From NCBI GenBank assembly GCA_947502645.1, contig CANNAD010000002.1, positions 248,001 through 312,000 on the forward strand: 64,000 nt of DNA. Direction: 5' to 3'. Positions 1-8,244 of this stretch are shown here, one piece after another. A model generated the notes under the pieces. The model did not search any database. It saw nothing but the letters and a program-made list of their open reading frames with translations, and was not told the origin of the DNA. Position numbers and translations under genes: made by a program. The first letter of the stretch is position 1, and every line of letters begins with the position of its first letter. Source of the stretch: an uncultured Micrococcaceae bacterium. Lineage in GTDB: Bacteria > Actinomycetota > Actinomycetes > Actinomycetales > Micrococcaceae.

Positions 1-435
1 CGCGCCGCTGGCCACGTGTTCCTCGACCATCTGCTGGAAGTCCATGCGGTAGACGTGGTCTGCTCCGATCACGACGACGATGTCGGGACGGGCATCGTAA
101 ATCAGGTTCAGGGACTGATAGATGGCATCGGCGCTGCCCTGGAACCAGTTCTTCCCCACCCGTTGCTGGGCCGGCACTGAGGCAACATAGTTCTGCAGCT
201 GTGTGGACATCCGCCACGTCTCGGAAACGTGACGGTCCAGGCTGTGCGACTTGTACTGGGTGAGCACCACAATCTTCAGATATCCGGAGTTCACCAGGTT
301 CGACAGCGCGAAGTCCACCAGACGATAACTTCCGGCGAACGGTACGGCTGGCTTGGCCCGGTCCGCGGTCAACGGCATAAGGCGTTTGCCCTCACCGCCT
401 GCAAGAACGACTGCCAGAACCTTCTTTGCTGCCAT
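1..435 (-). CDS. glgC: Glucose-1-phosphate adenylyltransferase, N-terminal part (cut by window edge)
   Basis: ADP-glucose pyrophosphorylase makes ADP-glucose from glucose-1-phosphate and ATP, the committed step of bacterial glycogen and alpha-glucan synthesis. Only the first 145 codons are present; the rest lies beyond base 1. The visible N-terminus reads [19 protein letters not shown] and contains the nucleotide-binding GGEGKRLxPLT loop, the AKPAVPFAG segment and the GADHVYRMD motif of the GT-A fold. The ATG at 435 has a clear AGGAGGG ribosome site a few bases upstream. It diverges from a glycosyltransferase (glgA/glgM) that uses its product, the usual actinobacterial arrangement. Identification is firm; the C-terminus cannot be assessed. 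Confidence 0.93.
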   Translation of the reverse strand, partial: MAAKKVLAVVLAGGEGKRLMPLTADRAKPAVPFAGSYRLVDFALSNLVNSGYLKIVVLTQYKSHSLDRHVSETWRMSTQLQNYVASVPAQQRVGKNWFQGSADAIYQSLNLIYDARPDIVVVIGADHVYRMDFQQMVEEHVASGA

Positions 436-516
436 GTGTCCCTCCTGGACGTCCGGGGCGAGGGTTTCCCATGGGAACCCGCCCCTTCACAGTAGATGAC
501 ATGTTCCATCCTGCAC

Positions 517-522
517 TACGTT
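517..522 (+). promoter_or_regulatory. Candidate leaderless -10 element for glgA
   Basis: TACGTT lies 6 nt before the GTG at 529, and no Shine-Dalgarno site precedes that GTG. I see no good -35. The spacing matches many other starts in this window. Confidence 0.5.
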
Positions 523-528
523 GGACTT

Positions 529-1722
529 GTGCGAATAGATATCGTGTCCAGAGAATTTCCGCCAGAGATCTATGGGGGAGCAGGTGTTCACGTCGCCGAA
601 CTCAGCCGTGTCCTGGCTTCCCTCGTTGACCTGAAAGTCCACTGCTTCGGCGCCCCGCGTCCTTCCGACTTCCATGGCGCGGAGGTTCTGACCTATGACA
701 CGCCGTCGGACCTGCAGAACGCCAACGCGGCGGTTCAGACCATGGGAACTGACCTGGCCATGCTTGAGGCTGTCGGTGGTGCCGACGTCGTGCATTCGCA
801 TACCTGGTACGCAAACCACGCCGGTCATCTGGCGTCGTTGCTGCATGGCATTCCCCATGTTGTCAGCGCCCACAGTCTGGAGCCTTTGCGGCCGTGGAAG
901 GCAGAGCAGCTTGGGGGAGGGTATGCCCTTTCGTCATGGATAGAACGTTCGGCGTACGATTCGGCGGCGGCGATCATCGCCGTTTCTGCCGGTATGCGGG
1001 CAGATATTCTGCGCTGCTACCCCGAGATTGATCCCCTGAAAGTTCATGTCGTGCACAACGGGGTGGATGTCGAGCAGTGGAAGCCGGCCGACGACCTCGG
1101 CGCGCTTCCTGCCCTGGGCATTGACCCGGACCGGCTCTCCGTTGTCTTTGTCGGCCGTAACGCGAGGCAGAAGGGCGTCCCATATCTGCTGCGGGCGGCA
1201 GCTTTCCTGCCACCGGAAGTCCAGGTGGTTCTCTGCCTTGGCGCCGCTGATACTCCGGCGTTGGCTGCCGAGACGGCGCAGCTGATTGAGGAACTGCAGC
1301 GGAGCAGGACGGGGGTTGTCGTCATTGAGCAGATGTTGCCGCGGGACGAACTGATTCAGGTTCTCAGCCAGGCCACAGTCTTTGCCTGCCCGTCGGTGTA
1401 TGAACCCCTCGGCATCGTCAATCTTGAGGCGATGGCTTGCGGCACAGCGGTTGTCGCCAGTGCCACGGGAGGTATCCCGGAGGTTGTTGTGGACGGCGTG
1501 ACCGGCACCCTGGTACCCCTCGATCAGAAAAGCGACGGGACCGGCACCCCAACAGACCCGGACCGGTTCGTTCGGGACTTCGCCGAGGCGCTGACCCGGA
1601 CGATTGCTGACCCTGCCCGTGCTGCTGAACAGGGCCAGGCCGGTAGACGCCGTGCAGAGGAGCACTTCTCCTGGGCCTCGATTGCCGAGGCCACTCTGGA
1701 CGTCTACCGGTCTGTCACCTAG
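529..1722 (+). CDS. glgA: GT4/GT5-like glycogen synthase / maltose-1-phosphate synthase
   Basis: This glycosyltransferase transfers glucose from ADP-glucose. Actinobacterial members of this short family (about 390 aa) are called GlgA in corynebacteria and GlgM in mycobacteria, where the product is maltose-1-phosphate for the GlgE pathway. The N-terminus VRIDIVSREFPPEIYGGAGVHV carries the GGAG donor/acceptor loop, and the C-terminal half has the PSVYEPLGIVNLEAMACG nucleotide-sugar motif with the paired Glu residues. I start at the GTG at 529 because family homology begins there; an in-frame ATG at 496 adds 11 unconserved residues. It is divergent from glgC. GlgA versus GlgM activity cannot be decided from sequence alone. 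Confidence 0.88.
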   Translation: MRIDIVSREFPPEIYGGAGVHVAELSRVLASLVDLKVHCFGAPRPSDFHGAEVLTYDTPSDLQNANAAVQTMGTDLAMLEAVGGADVVHSHTWYANHAGHLASLLHGIPHVVSAHSLEPLRPWKAEQLGGGYALSSWIERSAYDSAAAIIAVSAGMRADILRCYPEIDPLKVHVVHNGVDVEQWKPADDLGALPALGIDPDRLSVVFVGRNARQKGVPYLLRAAAFLPPEVQVVLCLGAADTPALAAETAQLIEELQRSRTGVVVIEQMLPRDELIQVLSQATVFACPSVYEPLGIVNLEAMACGTAVVASATGGIPEVVVDGVTGTLVPLDQKSDGTGTPTDPDRFVRDFAEALTRTIADPARAAEQGQAGRRRAEEHFSWASIAEATLDVYRSVT

Positions 1723-1733
1723 AGGGTTTGCTC

Positions 1734-3839
1734 TCAGGAGGAAGCTGAAGAACGAGCAGCCTTCTTCTGACGGGCAATGACCACCTTTTCATCGATGGGT
1801 GCGTCACCGGAGGCACGCAGGCGACGGTAGTAGTTCATGGCCTCGTCCTGCCGTTCCTGCTCGATGCCGGAGGCGATGGTGGCCCGCAGGTGTTCGGGCC
1901 CATAGCCGAACGCGTCCACCAAATCCAGAGCATGGGGTCGCAGGTGGGTCAGTAGCCGGTTGATGTAGTCGCTCAGAGTGCGGGCGCGCTGAGTTGAGAG
2001 GCGTCCGTTCATGAGGTACCAGGCCAGGTGCTTCTCGATCAGGGTCAGACCGAACAGATCCCGTAGGCGGGTCAGGACCTCACGTGTGCCGGTGTCGGTG
2101 ATCTTGTGGAGCGCGGTGGTGAACGCTTCCCACTGCAGCAGCTCCGCATGCGCCGTCGCGGCCTTGATGAGGTCGTTCTGGTTGCGGTTGAAAACTTCCG
2201 CAGCCTTGTCCTGCGGCAGATTCCGGGCCTCACGCAGTTCACCGGCAATGTCAGCGACCATGGCCTCCACGCGGTTGGTGAGCAGCTGGCGCTGGGTGTT
2301 CTCATCGCGAAGGGCGATAGCCGACTTCTTTTCCGAACCGCTATCGACGACGGTCTGCATCACCTGACGCAGCCCAGTACGGTGCATGGTCAGATCAGCG
2401 GCCTGACCCACAACATAGCGTGCGAGAACACCGAAATCTGCGCCGCGGAATTCCTTGGCGTAGTCAGCCAGCAGCCGCTTGGCGACGAGCTGCAGCAAGA
2501 CGTTGTTATCTCCCTCGAAGGTCGTGTAGACGTCAAGGTCGGCGTGAAGGGACGTGAACCGGTTCTCGGTCATGAACCCGGCACCCCCGCAGGCCTCCCG
2601 GCACTCCTGCAGCGTTTCCAACGCATGCCAGGTGCTCAGGGACTTGAGAGCGGCAGCCAGAGTTTCAAGGTCCTGACGATCCTCGTCGGTGTCGTGCTTC
2701 CCGGAGAAAACGCCGTCGAACTTCTCGAGCAGCTCCTCGTGCGCGAATGATGCCGCGTAGGTCGTGGCCAGTTTGGGCAGGAGCCGACGCTGGTGGCGCT
2801 GATAGTCCATCAGCACCTCTTCAGTGGTGTCCGAGGTAGCGTTGAACTGCCTGCGCTGCGTGGCATACCGGATGGCGGTTGTCAGCGCGACCTTGCTGGC
2901 AGCAACTGCCGCGCCGTCGAGCGAAACACGGCCCTGAACGAGTGTTCCGAGCATCGTGAAGAATCGACGTCCCGGACTCTCGATGGACGAAGTGTAGGTG
3001 CCATCGACCGCAACGTCTCCGTAGCGGTTCAACAGGTTCGTGCGGGGAATGCGGACATTACTGAAGTGCAGCTGTCCGTTGTCGATCCCGCGCAGGCCGC
3101 CCTTCAGGCCGTCGTCGGCGCCGCCGATCCCTTCGAGAAAGTTGCCCTCGGCGTCGCGCAGATCAACGTAGAACGCATGGACACCATGATCTACGCCCCT
3201 GGTGATGAGGTGTGCGAAGACGACGGCGGCCCGGCCGTCGCGGGCCGCGTTGCCGATGTATTCCTTCCACGCGGCCTTGAACGGAGTGTTGATGACAAAC
3301 TCTTCCGAGGCCTGATCGTAGGTGGCCGTTGTGCCGATGCTGGCGACATCAGAACCATGACCGATCTCCGTCATCGCGAAGCAGCCTGGAATCTCCAGAC
3401 TCATGATGCCCGGAAGCCACTTCGTGTGGTGTTCGTCCGTGCCCAGGTGCAGGACGGCGGACCCGAAGAGCCCCCACTGAACGCCGGCCTTGATCTGCAG
3501 CGACGGGTCAGCAATGACCAGTTCCTCAAATCCAGCCACGTTGCCGCCGTGATCGTTGCTGCCGCCCAGTGAGTGCGGGAACGCGCGATGTACGGCCTTG
3601 TTGTCCACCAGATACTTGAGCTGCCCGAACGTGCGCTCGCGGTGCTCGTCCATGGACAGGCCCTCAATCTTGTAGACCTCCGGACGGCCGGCCAGTTCCC
3701 GCGCCTGTCGCCGCACGGCAGCCCACTTGCCCAGCAGCGTCTCTCCCAGCTGGGCGACGTCGATCACGGCGTTGTCATCATCGTGAATGGTGCTGGTGGC
3801 TGGAACTTTAAGTTCCTTCCGGTCTGATACCTGCGTCAT
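1734..3839 (-). CDS. Acyl-CoA oxidase / dehydrogenase family protein
   Basis: A 701-aa FAD enzyme of the acyl-CoA dehydrogenase superfamily that introduces the alpha-beta double bond in acyl-CoA. It carries the FAD-binding AMTEIGHGSDVASIGTTATYD segment, EACGGAGFMTENRF, and FEGDNNVLLQL, which is a hallmark of acyl-CoA oxidases rather than ordinary ~390-aa dehydrogenases; the length also fits the oxidase type. Whether electrons go to oxygen or ETF is undecided. I prefer the second ATG (3839): AAGG sits 9 nt upstream of it but directly abuts the first ATG (3848). It is on the opposite strand to a thiolase/FabG/MaoC set with a TetR gene between, resembling the mycobacterial fadE5-fadA2-fabG4-htdX locus. 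Confidence 0.85.
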   Translation of the reverse strand: MTQVSDRKELKVPATSTIHDDDNAVIDVAQLGETLLGKWAAVRRQARELAGRPEVYKIEGLSMDEHRERTFGQLKYLVDNKAVHRAFPHSLGGSNDHGGNVAGFEELVIADPSLQIKAGVQWGLFGSAVLHLGTDEHHTKWLPGIMSLEIPGCFAMTEIGHGSDVASIGTTATYDQASEEFVINTPFKAAWKEYIGNAARDGRAAVVFAHLITRGVDHGVHAFYVDLRDAEGNFLEGIGGADDGLKGGLRGIDNGQLHFSNVRIPRTNLLNRYGDVAVDGTYTSSIESPGRRFFTMLGTLVQGRVSLDGAAVAASKVALTTAIRYATQRRQFNATSDTTEEVLMDYQRHQRRLLPKLATTYAASFAHEELLEKFDGVFSGKHDTDEDRQDLETLAAALKSLSTWHALETLQECREACGGAGFMTENRFTSLHADLDVYTTFEGDNNVLLQLVAKRLLADYAKEFRGADFGVLARYVVGQAADLTMHRTGLRQVMQTVVDSGSEKKSAIALRDENTQRQLLTNRVEAMVADIAGELREARNLPQDKAAEVFNRNQNDLIKAATAHAELLQWEAFTTALHKITDTGTREVLTRLRDLFGLTLIEKHLAWYLMNGRLSTQRARTLSDYINRLLTHLRPHALDLVDAFGYGPEHLRATIASGIEQERQDEAMNYYRRLRASGDAPIDEKVVIARQKKAARSSASS

Positions 3840-3904
3840 GTGGTGCATCCTTACTCATGGGGAAGGGGAATGGGCGGAGAGGGAAAGGGGTTCTGCGACG
3901 GGAG

Positions 3905-4588
3905 CTACGGTGAGAGCCCGTCGAATAACCAGGTAGTGAGTTGTTCGGTGAGTTGCAGCTGGCTCGGCTTGGTGTGTCCGTCCGGCATGCTGATCCATCT
4001 TTCGCCGGCTGCGCGGACCATGCCGATGGCGGCCAGCGGCCAGAGGGGTGCAGCCAGCACAAGGGCAGGCGGTGTTTCCTGCTGTGCCAGGTACGTTCGC
4101 ATGCTTTCTTCCATCATCGCGGTGATCTGCTGGAAGAAATGGGCCAGCTCAGCGGAGGAACCAGGATCAGTGGGTTCTGTCAGGGCGTCCGCCGTGCCCG
4201 TGCGGGTAACAAAGATGTAGACGTTCGGTGACGTCTGAGCCATTTGAAGATAGGCGGAAACCATGGCGCCGAGGCTCTCTCGAGGCGATTGCGCAGTGCG
4301 GGCGGCTTCGAAGAGTTTGTCGCGCATCTGCCCGATCACTACCTCACCGACGGCGAGCTGAAGCCCCGCCTTGTCACCGAAGTATCGGTAGAAAACAGAT
4401 TTAGACGTACCCGCGGCAGCAGCGATGTCCTCCATCGACGCGCTGTAGCCAAGGGCATGGACAGCCTTGCGCGCAGCCTTGATCAAGGCACGACGGCGCT
4501 GCGTCCTGTGCGATTGCCAACGCGAGGAGCGGCCGTCCTCAGCAGCCAGGCTGCCCGCGTTCGGGCCAACTGTCGAAGTGCTATTCAC
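3905..4588 (-). CDS. TetR-family regulator of the fatty-acid gene set
   Basis: A 227-aa TetR/AcrR regulator. The helix-turn-helix lies near residues 28-75 (RALIKAARKAV, then SMEDIAAAAGTSKSVFYRYFGDKAGL); the C-terminal ligand domain is not diagnostic. I choose the GTG at 4588: the upstream codons are unconserved and run through a near-perfect palindrome that is the likely operator. The GTG has no Shine-Dalgarno site but stands 7 nt after a TACGCT -10, so the mRNA is probably leaderless. It lies between an acyl-CoA oxidase gene on the same strand and a divergent thiolase operon, so it likely senses an acyl-CoA and represses both itself and the operon. That role is inference. Confidence 0.85.
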   Translation of the reverse strand: MNSTSTVGPNAGSLAAEDGRSSRWQSHRTQRRRALIKAARKAVHALGYSASMEDIAAAAGTSKSVFYRYFGDKAGLQLAVGEVVIGQMRDKLFEAARTAQSPRESLGAMVSAYLQMAQTSPNVYIFVTRTGTADALTEPTDPGSSAELAHFFQQITAMMEESMRTYLAQQETPPALVLAAPLWPLAAIGMVRAAGERWISMPDGHTKPSQLQLTEQLTTWLFDGLSP

Positions 4589-4612
4589 GATACCCAGCGT
4601 ATCAGGTACGCT
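4584..4612 (+). promoter_or_regulatory. Promoter of the thiolase-FabG-MaoC operon
   Basis: TTCACG, 17-bp spacer, TACGCT. The spacer and -10 lie inside the TetR-type palindrome. Transcription would start about 33 nt before the thiolase GTG, leaving room for its AAGGAG ribosome site. Confidence 0.6.
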
Positions 4613-4619
4613 AGGTATC
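4589..4619. promoter_or_regulatory. Palindromic operator between tetR and the thiolase operon
   Basis: A 31-bp inverted repeat with 13-bp arms (one mismatch) around a 5-bp centre; the inner arms are ATACCCAGCGTA and TACGCTAGGTAT. It directly abuts the tetR GTG, and each arm contains a TACGCT -10 box, one per strand. Binding would block both promoters at once. Confidence 0.75.
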
Positions 4620-4624
4620 AGTAA
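4596..4624 (-). promoter_or_regulatory. Leaderless promoter of tetR
   Basis: On the minus strand: TTACTG, 17-bp spacer, TACGCT, then 7 nt to the GTG at 4588. It mirrors the operon promoter across the palindrome centre. Confidence 0.55.
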
Positions 4625-4651
4625 TCCCCCAAGATCGAAGGAGACCACCAC

Positions 4652-5965
4652 GTGGCTAGCAGCGGAAACCCAACTCCCGGACAACAGGTACGCCAGGCCG
4701 TAGTCATCGGCGGCAACCGCATCCCCTTCGCCCGCAGCGGGGGAGCGTACACGTACTCCTCAAACCAGGACATGCTCACCGCAGCCCTGGACGGACTGGT
4801 CGCCCGCTTCGGACTGCAGGGCGAACGAATCGGAGCCGTTGCAGCGGGCGCCGTCCTCAAGCACTCACGCGACTTCAACCTCACCCGCGAAGTAGTCCTC
4901 GGATCCGCGCTCTCAGCGCACACCCCCGCCTACGACGTCCAGCAGGCCTGCGCCACCGGACTCGAAGCCGTCGTCGGAATCGCCAACAAAATCAAACTCG
5001 GCATGATCGAATCCGGCATCGCAGGAGGCGTCGACTCCGCCTCAGACGCCCCCATAGCCGTCAGCGAAGGATTCCGCCGGGTACTCCTGGACCTCTCACG
5101 CGCCAAGACCACCAGCCAGAAACTGAAGGCCCTCAGCAAACTCCGGCCCTCAGACCTCGCACCCAATGCACCCGGCACAGGCGAACCCCGCACCGGGCTC
5201 TCCATGGGAGAGCACCAGGCACTCACCACCGCCCACTGGGAAATCACCCGACAGGCACAGGACGAACTCGCACTCGCCAGCCACAAGAACCTCGCCAATG
5301 CCTACGAACGCGGATTCTTCGACGACCTCATGACGCCCTACCGGGGACTCACGCGCGACTCCAACCTCCGCGCCGACACCTCCCTGGAAAAACTCGCCAA
5401 ACTCAAACCAGTCTTCGGCAAGAACCTCGGCGACAACGCAACCATGACCGCCGGCAACTCCACACCGCTAACAGACGGCGCATCCACCGTCTTGCTCGGC
5501 TCCGAAGACTATGCCCTGCAACACGACCTCCCGATGCTCGCCAACATTGTCGACGCAGAAGCAGCCGCCGTCGACTTCGTCCACGGCGGCGAGGGACTGC
5601 TCATGGCCCCCGTCTACGCAGTACCACGCATGCTCGAACGCAACGGCCTCACCTTCGACGACTTCGACTACTTCGAAATCCACGAAGCGTTCGCCGGAAC
5701 CGTCCTCAGCTCCATCAAAGCCTGGGAAAACGACGACTTCTGCCGTACACGCCTCGGCCTCGACGGCGCACTCGGATCCATCGACCGCACCAAACTCAAC
5801 GTCAATGGATCATCCCTCGCAGCCGGACACCCCTTCGCCGCAACCGGAGGACGAATCGTCGCCTCACTCGCCAAAACACTGCACGAAAAAGGCACCGGCC
5901 GAGGCCTCGTCTCCGTCTGCGCCGCAGGCGGCCAGGGCGTCGTCGCAATCCTGGAGGCACGCTAA
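4652..5965 (+). CDS. Acetyl-CoA C-acyltransferase (thiolase), FadA2/FadI type
   Basis: A 437-aa thiolase for the last step of beta-oxidation (3-ketoacyl-CoA + CoA to acetyl-CoA + shortened acyl-CoA). The nucleophilic cysteine is Cys100 in QQACATGLEAV; the catalytic His is in SSLAAGHPFAATG and the second Cys in CAAGGQGVVA. The length fits long FadI-type thiolases rather than the ~390-aa biosynthetic type. GTG start with AAGGAG 8-9 nt upstream. First gene of a three-gene operon (2-bp gap to the FabG gene), with its promoter overlapping the TetR palindrome. Its codon use is strikingly C-ending until about base 6250, where the style of the next gene softens. Confidence 0.93.
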   Translation: MASSGNPTPGQQVRQAVVIGGNRIPFARSGGAYTYSSNQDMLTAALDGLVARFGLQGERIGAVAAGAVLKHSRDFNLTREVVLGSALSAHTPAYDVQQACATGLEAVVGIANKIKLGMIESGIAGGVDSASDAPIAVSEGFRRVLLDLSRAKTTSQKLKALSKLRPSDLAPNAPGTGEPRTGLSMGEHQALTTAHWEITRQAQDELALASHKNLANAYERGFFDDLMTPYRGLTRDSNLRADTSLEKLAKLKPVFGKNLGDNATMTAGNSTPLTDGASTVLLGSEDYALQHDLPMLANIVDAEAAAVDFVHGGEGLLMAPVYAVPRMLERNGLTFDDFDYFEIHEAFAGTVLSSIKAWENDDFCRTRLGLDGALGSIDRTKLNVNGSSLAAGHPFAATGGRIVASLAKTLHEKGTGRGLVSVCAAGGQGVVAILEAR

Positions 5966-5967
5966 CC

Positions 5968-7308
5968 ATGGCAGACACATACCTAAACCTCGTCAACACC
6001 GGCATCACCAAAGAAATCGCCAAAAAACTGGGACTACCCAGACCATCAGTCCTCAGACGATTCGACCCCTCCAAACCCCTGGTACCCGGACCAGTCCTCC
6101 TCCTGGGCAACGGAGAGTCCGTCACCACCCTCTCCGAAACAATGCTCGCCTGGAACCTCGACGTACGCCGCCACGCCACCCCCGGACAGAAACTCGGTGC
6201 CATCGTCATCGCCTGGGACACACTCACAGCCCCCGGCGAACTCTCCGAAACCGCGCTCGCCGTTGGGTCGGCGCTGAAGGATCTGCTTCCCGGCGGACGC
6301 GTCGTCACGGTCTCCAGGCCAGCCACTGACAGCGATGCTCCGGAAACCGCGGCGGTACGACAGAGCGTTGATGGTTTCGTGCGCTCTGTGGCCCATGAAA
6401 TGCGCGGAGGCTCAACGGCCAACGGCATACTTCTGGGAGAAGCGGCGGACGCGGGGTCCACCGGTCTCATCGCGACACTGCGCTTCCTGCTCTCAGGCCG
6501 GAGCGCCTACGTCAGCGGTCAGTTCATCGAGGTATCAAACGACGCCGGAGAGCTACCGACCGACTGGAACAAGCCGCTCGACGGGAAGGTCGCCGTCGTC
6601 ACCGGCGCAGCTCGTGGAATCGGTGCCGCCATCGCGAAGGTACTCCAACGTGACGGTGCCCAGCTCATCGTCGTCGACGTTCCGCAGGCAGGCGAGCAGC
6701 TCGCGAAAGTGGCCAACAAGCTCCACGGAACGGCCCTCCAGCTCGACATCACAGCGCAGGACGCCGGCAAACGCATCCTGGAGCACGCACTCTCACGCTA
6801 CGGGCGACTCGACATCGTCGTCCACAATGCCGGCATCACGCGGGACAAGCTTCTGGCCAACATGGACGAAGCGAAATGGAACTCCGTGCTCGCCGTCAAC
6901 ATCGAGTCCCAGCTACGTATGAACCGCGAACTCCTGGACAGTGGAAAATTCGGGCACAACGGCAGGATCGTCTCACTGGCCTCCACCAGCGGCATCGCCG
7001 GGAACCGCGGTCAGAGCAACTACGCGGCATCCAAGGCAGGCGTCATGGGCATGGTCCGTGCCACAGCACCAGCCATCGGCTCGCTGGGTGGTTCCATCAA
7101 CGCCGTCGCGCCCGGTTTCATCGAAACTGACATGACGGCGAAGATCCCGTTCCTCACCCGGCAGCTCGCCCGACGCGTCAGCAGCCTCCAACAGGGCGGA
7201 CTTCCGCTCGACGTAGCGGAAACAGTGTCATTCCTGGCCTCCGACGCCGCCGCTGGAGTCAACGGCGAAGTTGTAAGGGTCTGCGGACAGAACATGGTCG
7301 GCGCATGA
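5968..7308 (+). CDS. Long FabG-type 3-oxoacyl reductase / 3-hydroxyacyl-CoA dehydrogenase (FabG4-like)
   Basis: A 446-aa short-chain dehydrogenase of the high-molecular-weight FabG4 class: an N-terminal ~190-residue flavodoxin-like half without a working SDR site, then a classical SDR domain with the dinucleotide motif TGAARGIG (about residues 211-218), the NAG motif (HNAGIT), Ser in ASTSGIAG and the YAASK catalytic Tyr/Lys. FabG4 proteins use NAD(H) and CoA thioesters, so the likely role is oxidation of 3-hydroxyacyl-CoA between the MaoC hydratase and the thiolase. Second gene of the operon; its TGA overlaps the next ATG. Confidence 0.9.
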   Translation: MADTYLNLVNTGITKEIAKKLGLPRPSVLRRFDPSKPLVPGPVLLLGNGESVTTLSETMLAWNLDVRRHATPGQKLGAIVIAWDTLTAPGELSETALAVGSALKDLLPGGRVVTVSRPATDSDAPETAAVRQSVDGFVRSVAHEMRGGSTANGILLGEAADAGSTGLIATLRFLLSGRSAYVSGQFIEVSNDAGELPTDWNKPLDGKVAVVTGAARGIGAAIAKVLQRDGAQLIVVDVPQAGEQLAKVANKLHGTALQLDITAQDAGKRILEHALSRYGRLDIVVHNAGITRDKLLANMDEAKWNSVLAVNIESQLRMNRELLDSGKFGHNGRIVSLASTSGIAGNRGQSNYAASKAGVMGMVRATAPAIGSLGGSINAVAPGFIETDMTAKIPFLTRQLARRVSSLQQGGLPLDVAETVSFLASDAAAGVNGEVVRVCGQNMVGA

Positions 7309-8198
7309 AAACCGTCGACCTCACCGAAATACCGGCGCTGCCCAAACTCTACGTCTCCGCTGTCGGAACTGCTGCCCGCCAGAAACTCAGCGGAAATCGG
7401 GGCAGCTCCGCCCTTCCGGAGGTTCGGCACAGCGTCAAAGGGGCCAGCGTCGACGTCGGCCGCCTGACCGCTTTTCAGAACGTGCTGAGGATGCCGGTGA
7501 AGGATGACCTGCCATCCGGGTTCGTCCACGCATTTGCCTTCCCCGTTGCCATGAGTGTCATGGCACGAGAGGACTTCCCGCTCCCGCTACTTGGCATGGT
7601 TCATCTTCGAAATACGGTGGAGCACCTCGCGCCGATCGACTTCAGGCAGTCGCTGGATATCCTCGCGTGGGCCGAAAATCTCCGCGGACACCGCGCAGGA
7701 ACCCAGGTGGACATGATCGTCGAAGTCAGCAGCAACGCGGAGTTACTGTGGCGCGGCAATTCCACCTATCTAGCCAAGGGCGTCTTCCTGCCCGGGATCG
7801 ACGAAGTGACGGCCCGGGACAAGGAGCAATTTGAGCCGCCCGCCCCGACAGCCCGTTGGCGCCTCGGTGCAGGCATCGGACGGGAGTACGCGCAGGTGTC
7901 CGGGGACTTCAACCCGATTCACCTCACCGCGCTCTCCGCCAAGGTCTTGGGGATGCGTCAGCAGATCGCGCACGGCATGTACATGGCATCCCGCATTGTT
8001 CAGGAAGCCACACCACCCGGCGTCGACGCATTTGCTTGGGAGATTTCGTTTGAGGCACCCGTGTACCTTCCGGCAAACCTGGGTGTAGCCATCGACGAAA
8101 ACCTCGACGACGGTCAATGGCACGGAACGACATTCAGCGCATGGAACGAGAAAAGCCGACGTCGACACTTCCACGGGAGCATCAGCCCAAGGAGCTGA
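7305..8198 (+). CDS. MaoC-family (R)-hydratase/dehydratase (HtdX-like)
   Basis: A 297-aa double hot-dog hydratase that adds water to trans-2-enoyl-CoA. The hydratase-2 motif is visible in the second half as DFNPIHLTALSAKVLGMRQQIAHGM, with the catalytic Asp and His of DxxxxH. The first half is a non-catalytic hot-dog. It overlaps fabG by 4 bp (ATGA), so the two are translationally coupled. With the thiolase and FabG it would supply three of the four beta-oxidation steps; the divergent acyl-CoA oxidase supplies the first. Confidence 0.9.
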   Translation: MKTVDLTEIPALPKLYVSAVGTAARQKLSGNRGSSALPEVRHSVKGASVDVGRLTAFQNVLRMPVKDDLPSGFVHAFAFPVAMSVMAREDFPLPLLGMVHLRNTVEHLAPIDFRQSLDILAWAENLRGHRAGTQVDMIVEVSSNAELLWRGNSTYLAKGVFLPGIDEVTARDKEQFEPPAPTARWRLGAGIGREYAQVSGDFNPIHLTALSAKVLGMRQQIAHGMYMASRIVQEATPPGVDAFAWEISFEAPVYLPANLGVAIDENLDDGQWHGTTFSAWNEKSRRRHFHGSISPRS

Positions 8199-8232
8199 CG
8201 TTCCTCATGTCGGCGCAACCCGTGACCGGATT

Positions 8233-8238
8233 TAGACT
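8233..8238 (+). promoter_or_regulatory. Leaderless -10 element of kynU
   Basis: TAGACT exactly 6 nt before the ATG at 8245, with no ribosome-binding site in the gap. Confidence 0.6.
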
Positions 8239-8244
8239 GGATGT

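Noticed and set aside
2106-3827. Long plus-strand open frames opposite the acyl-CoA oxidase gene (2106-2750, 2793-3572, 3573-3827)
   Set aside because: They mirror a well-supported minus-strand gene, have compositionally biased products and no family motifs; typical GC-rich shadows.
5511-6470. Frames 5511-6329 (+) and 5802-6470 (-) across the thiolase/fabG junction
   Set aside because: Pro/Ser/Arg-rich products read through the C-rich codon style of the true genes; no start signals or domains.
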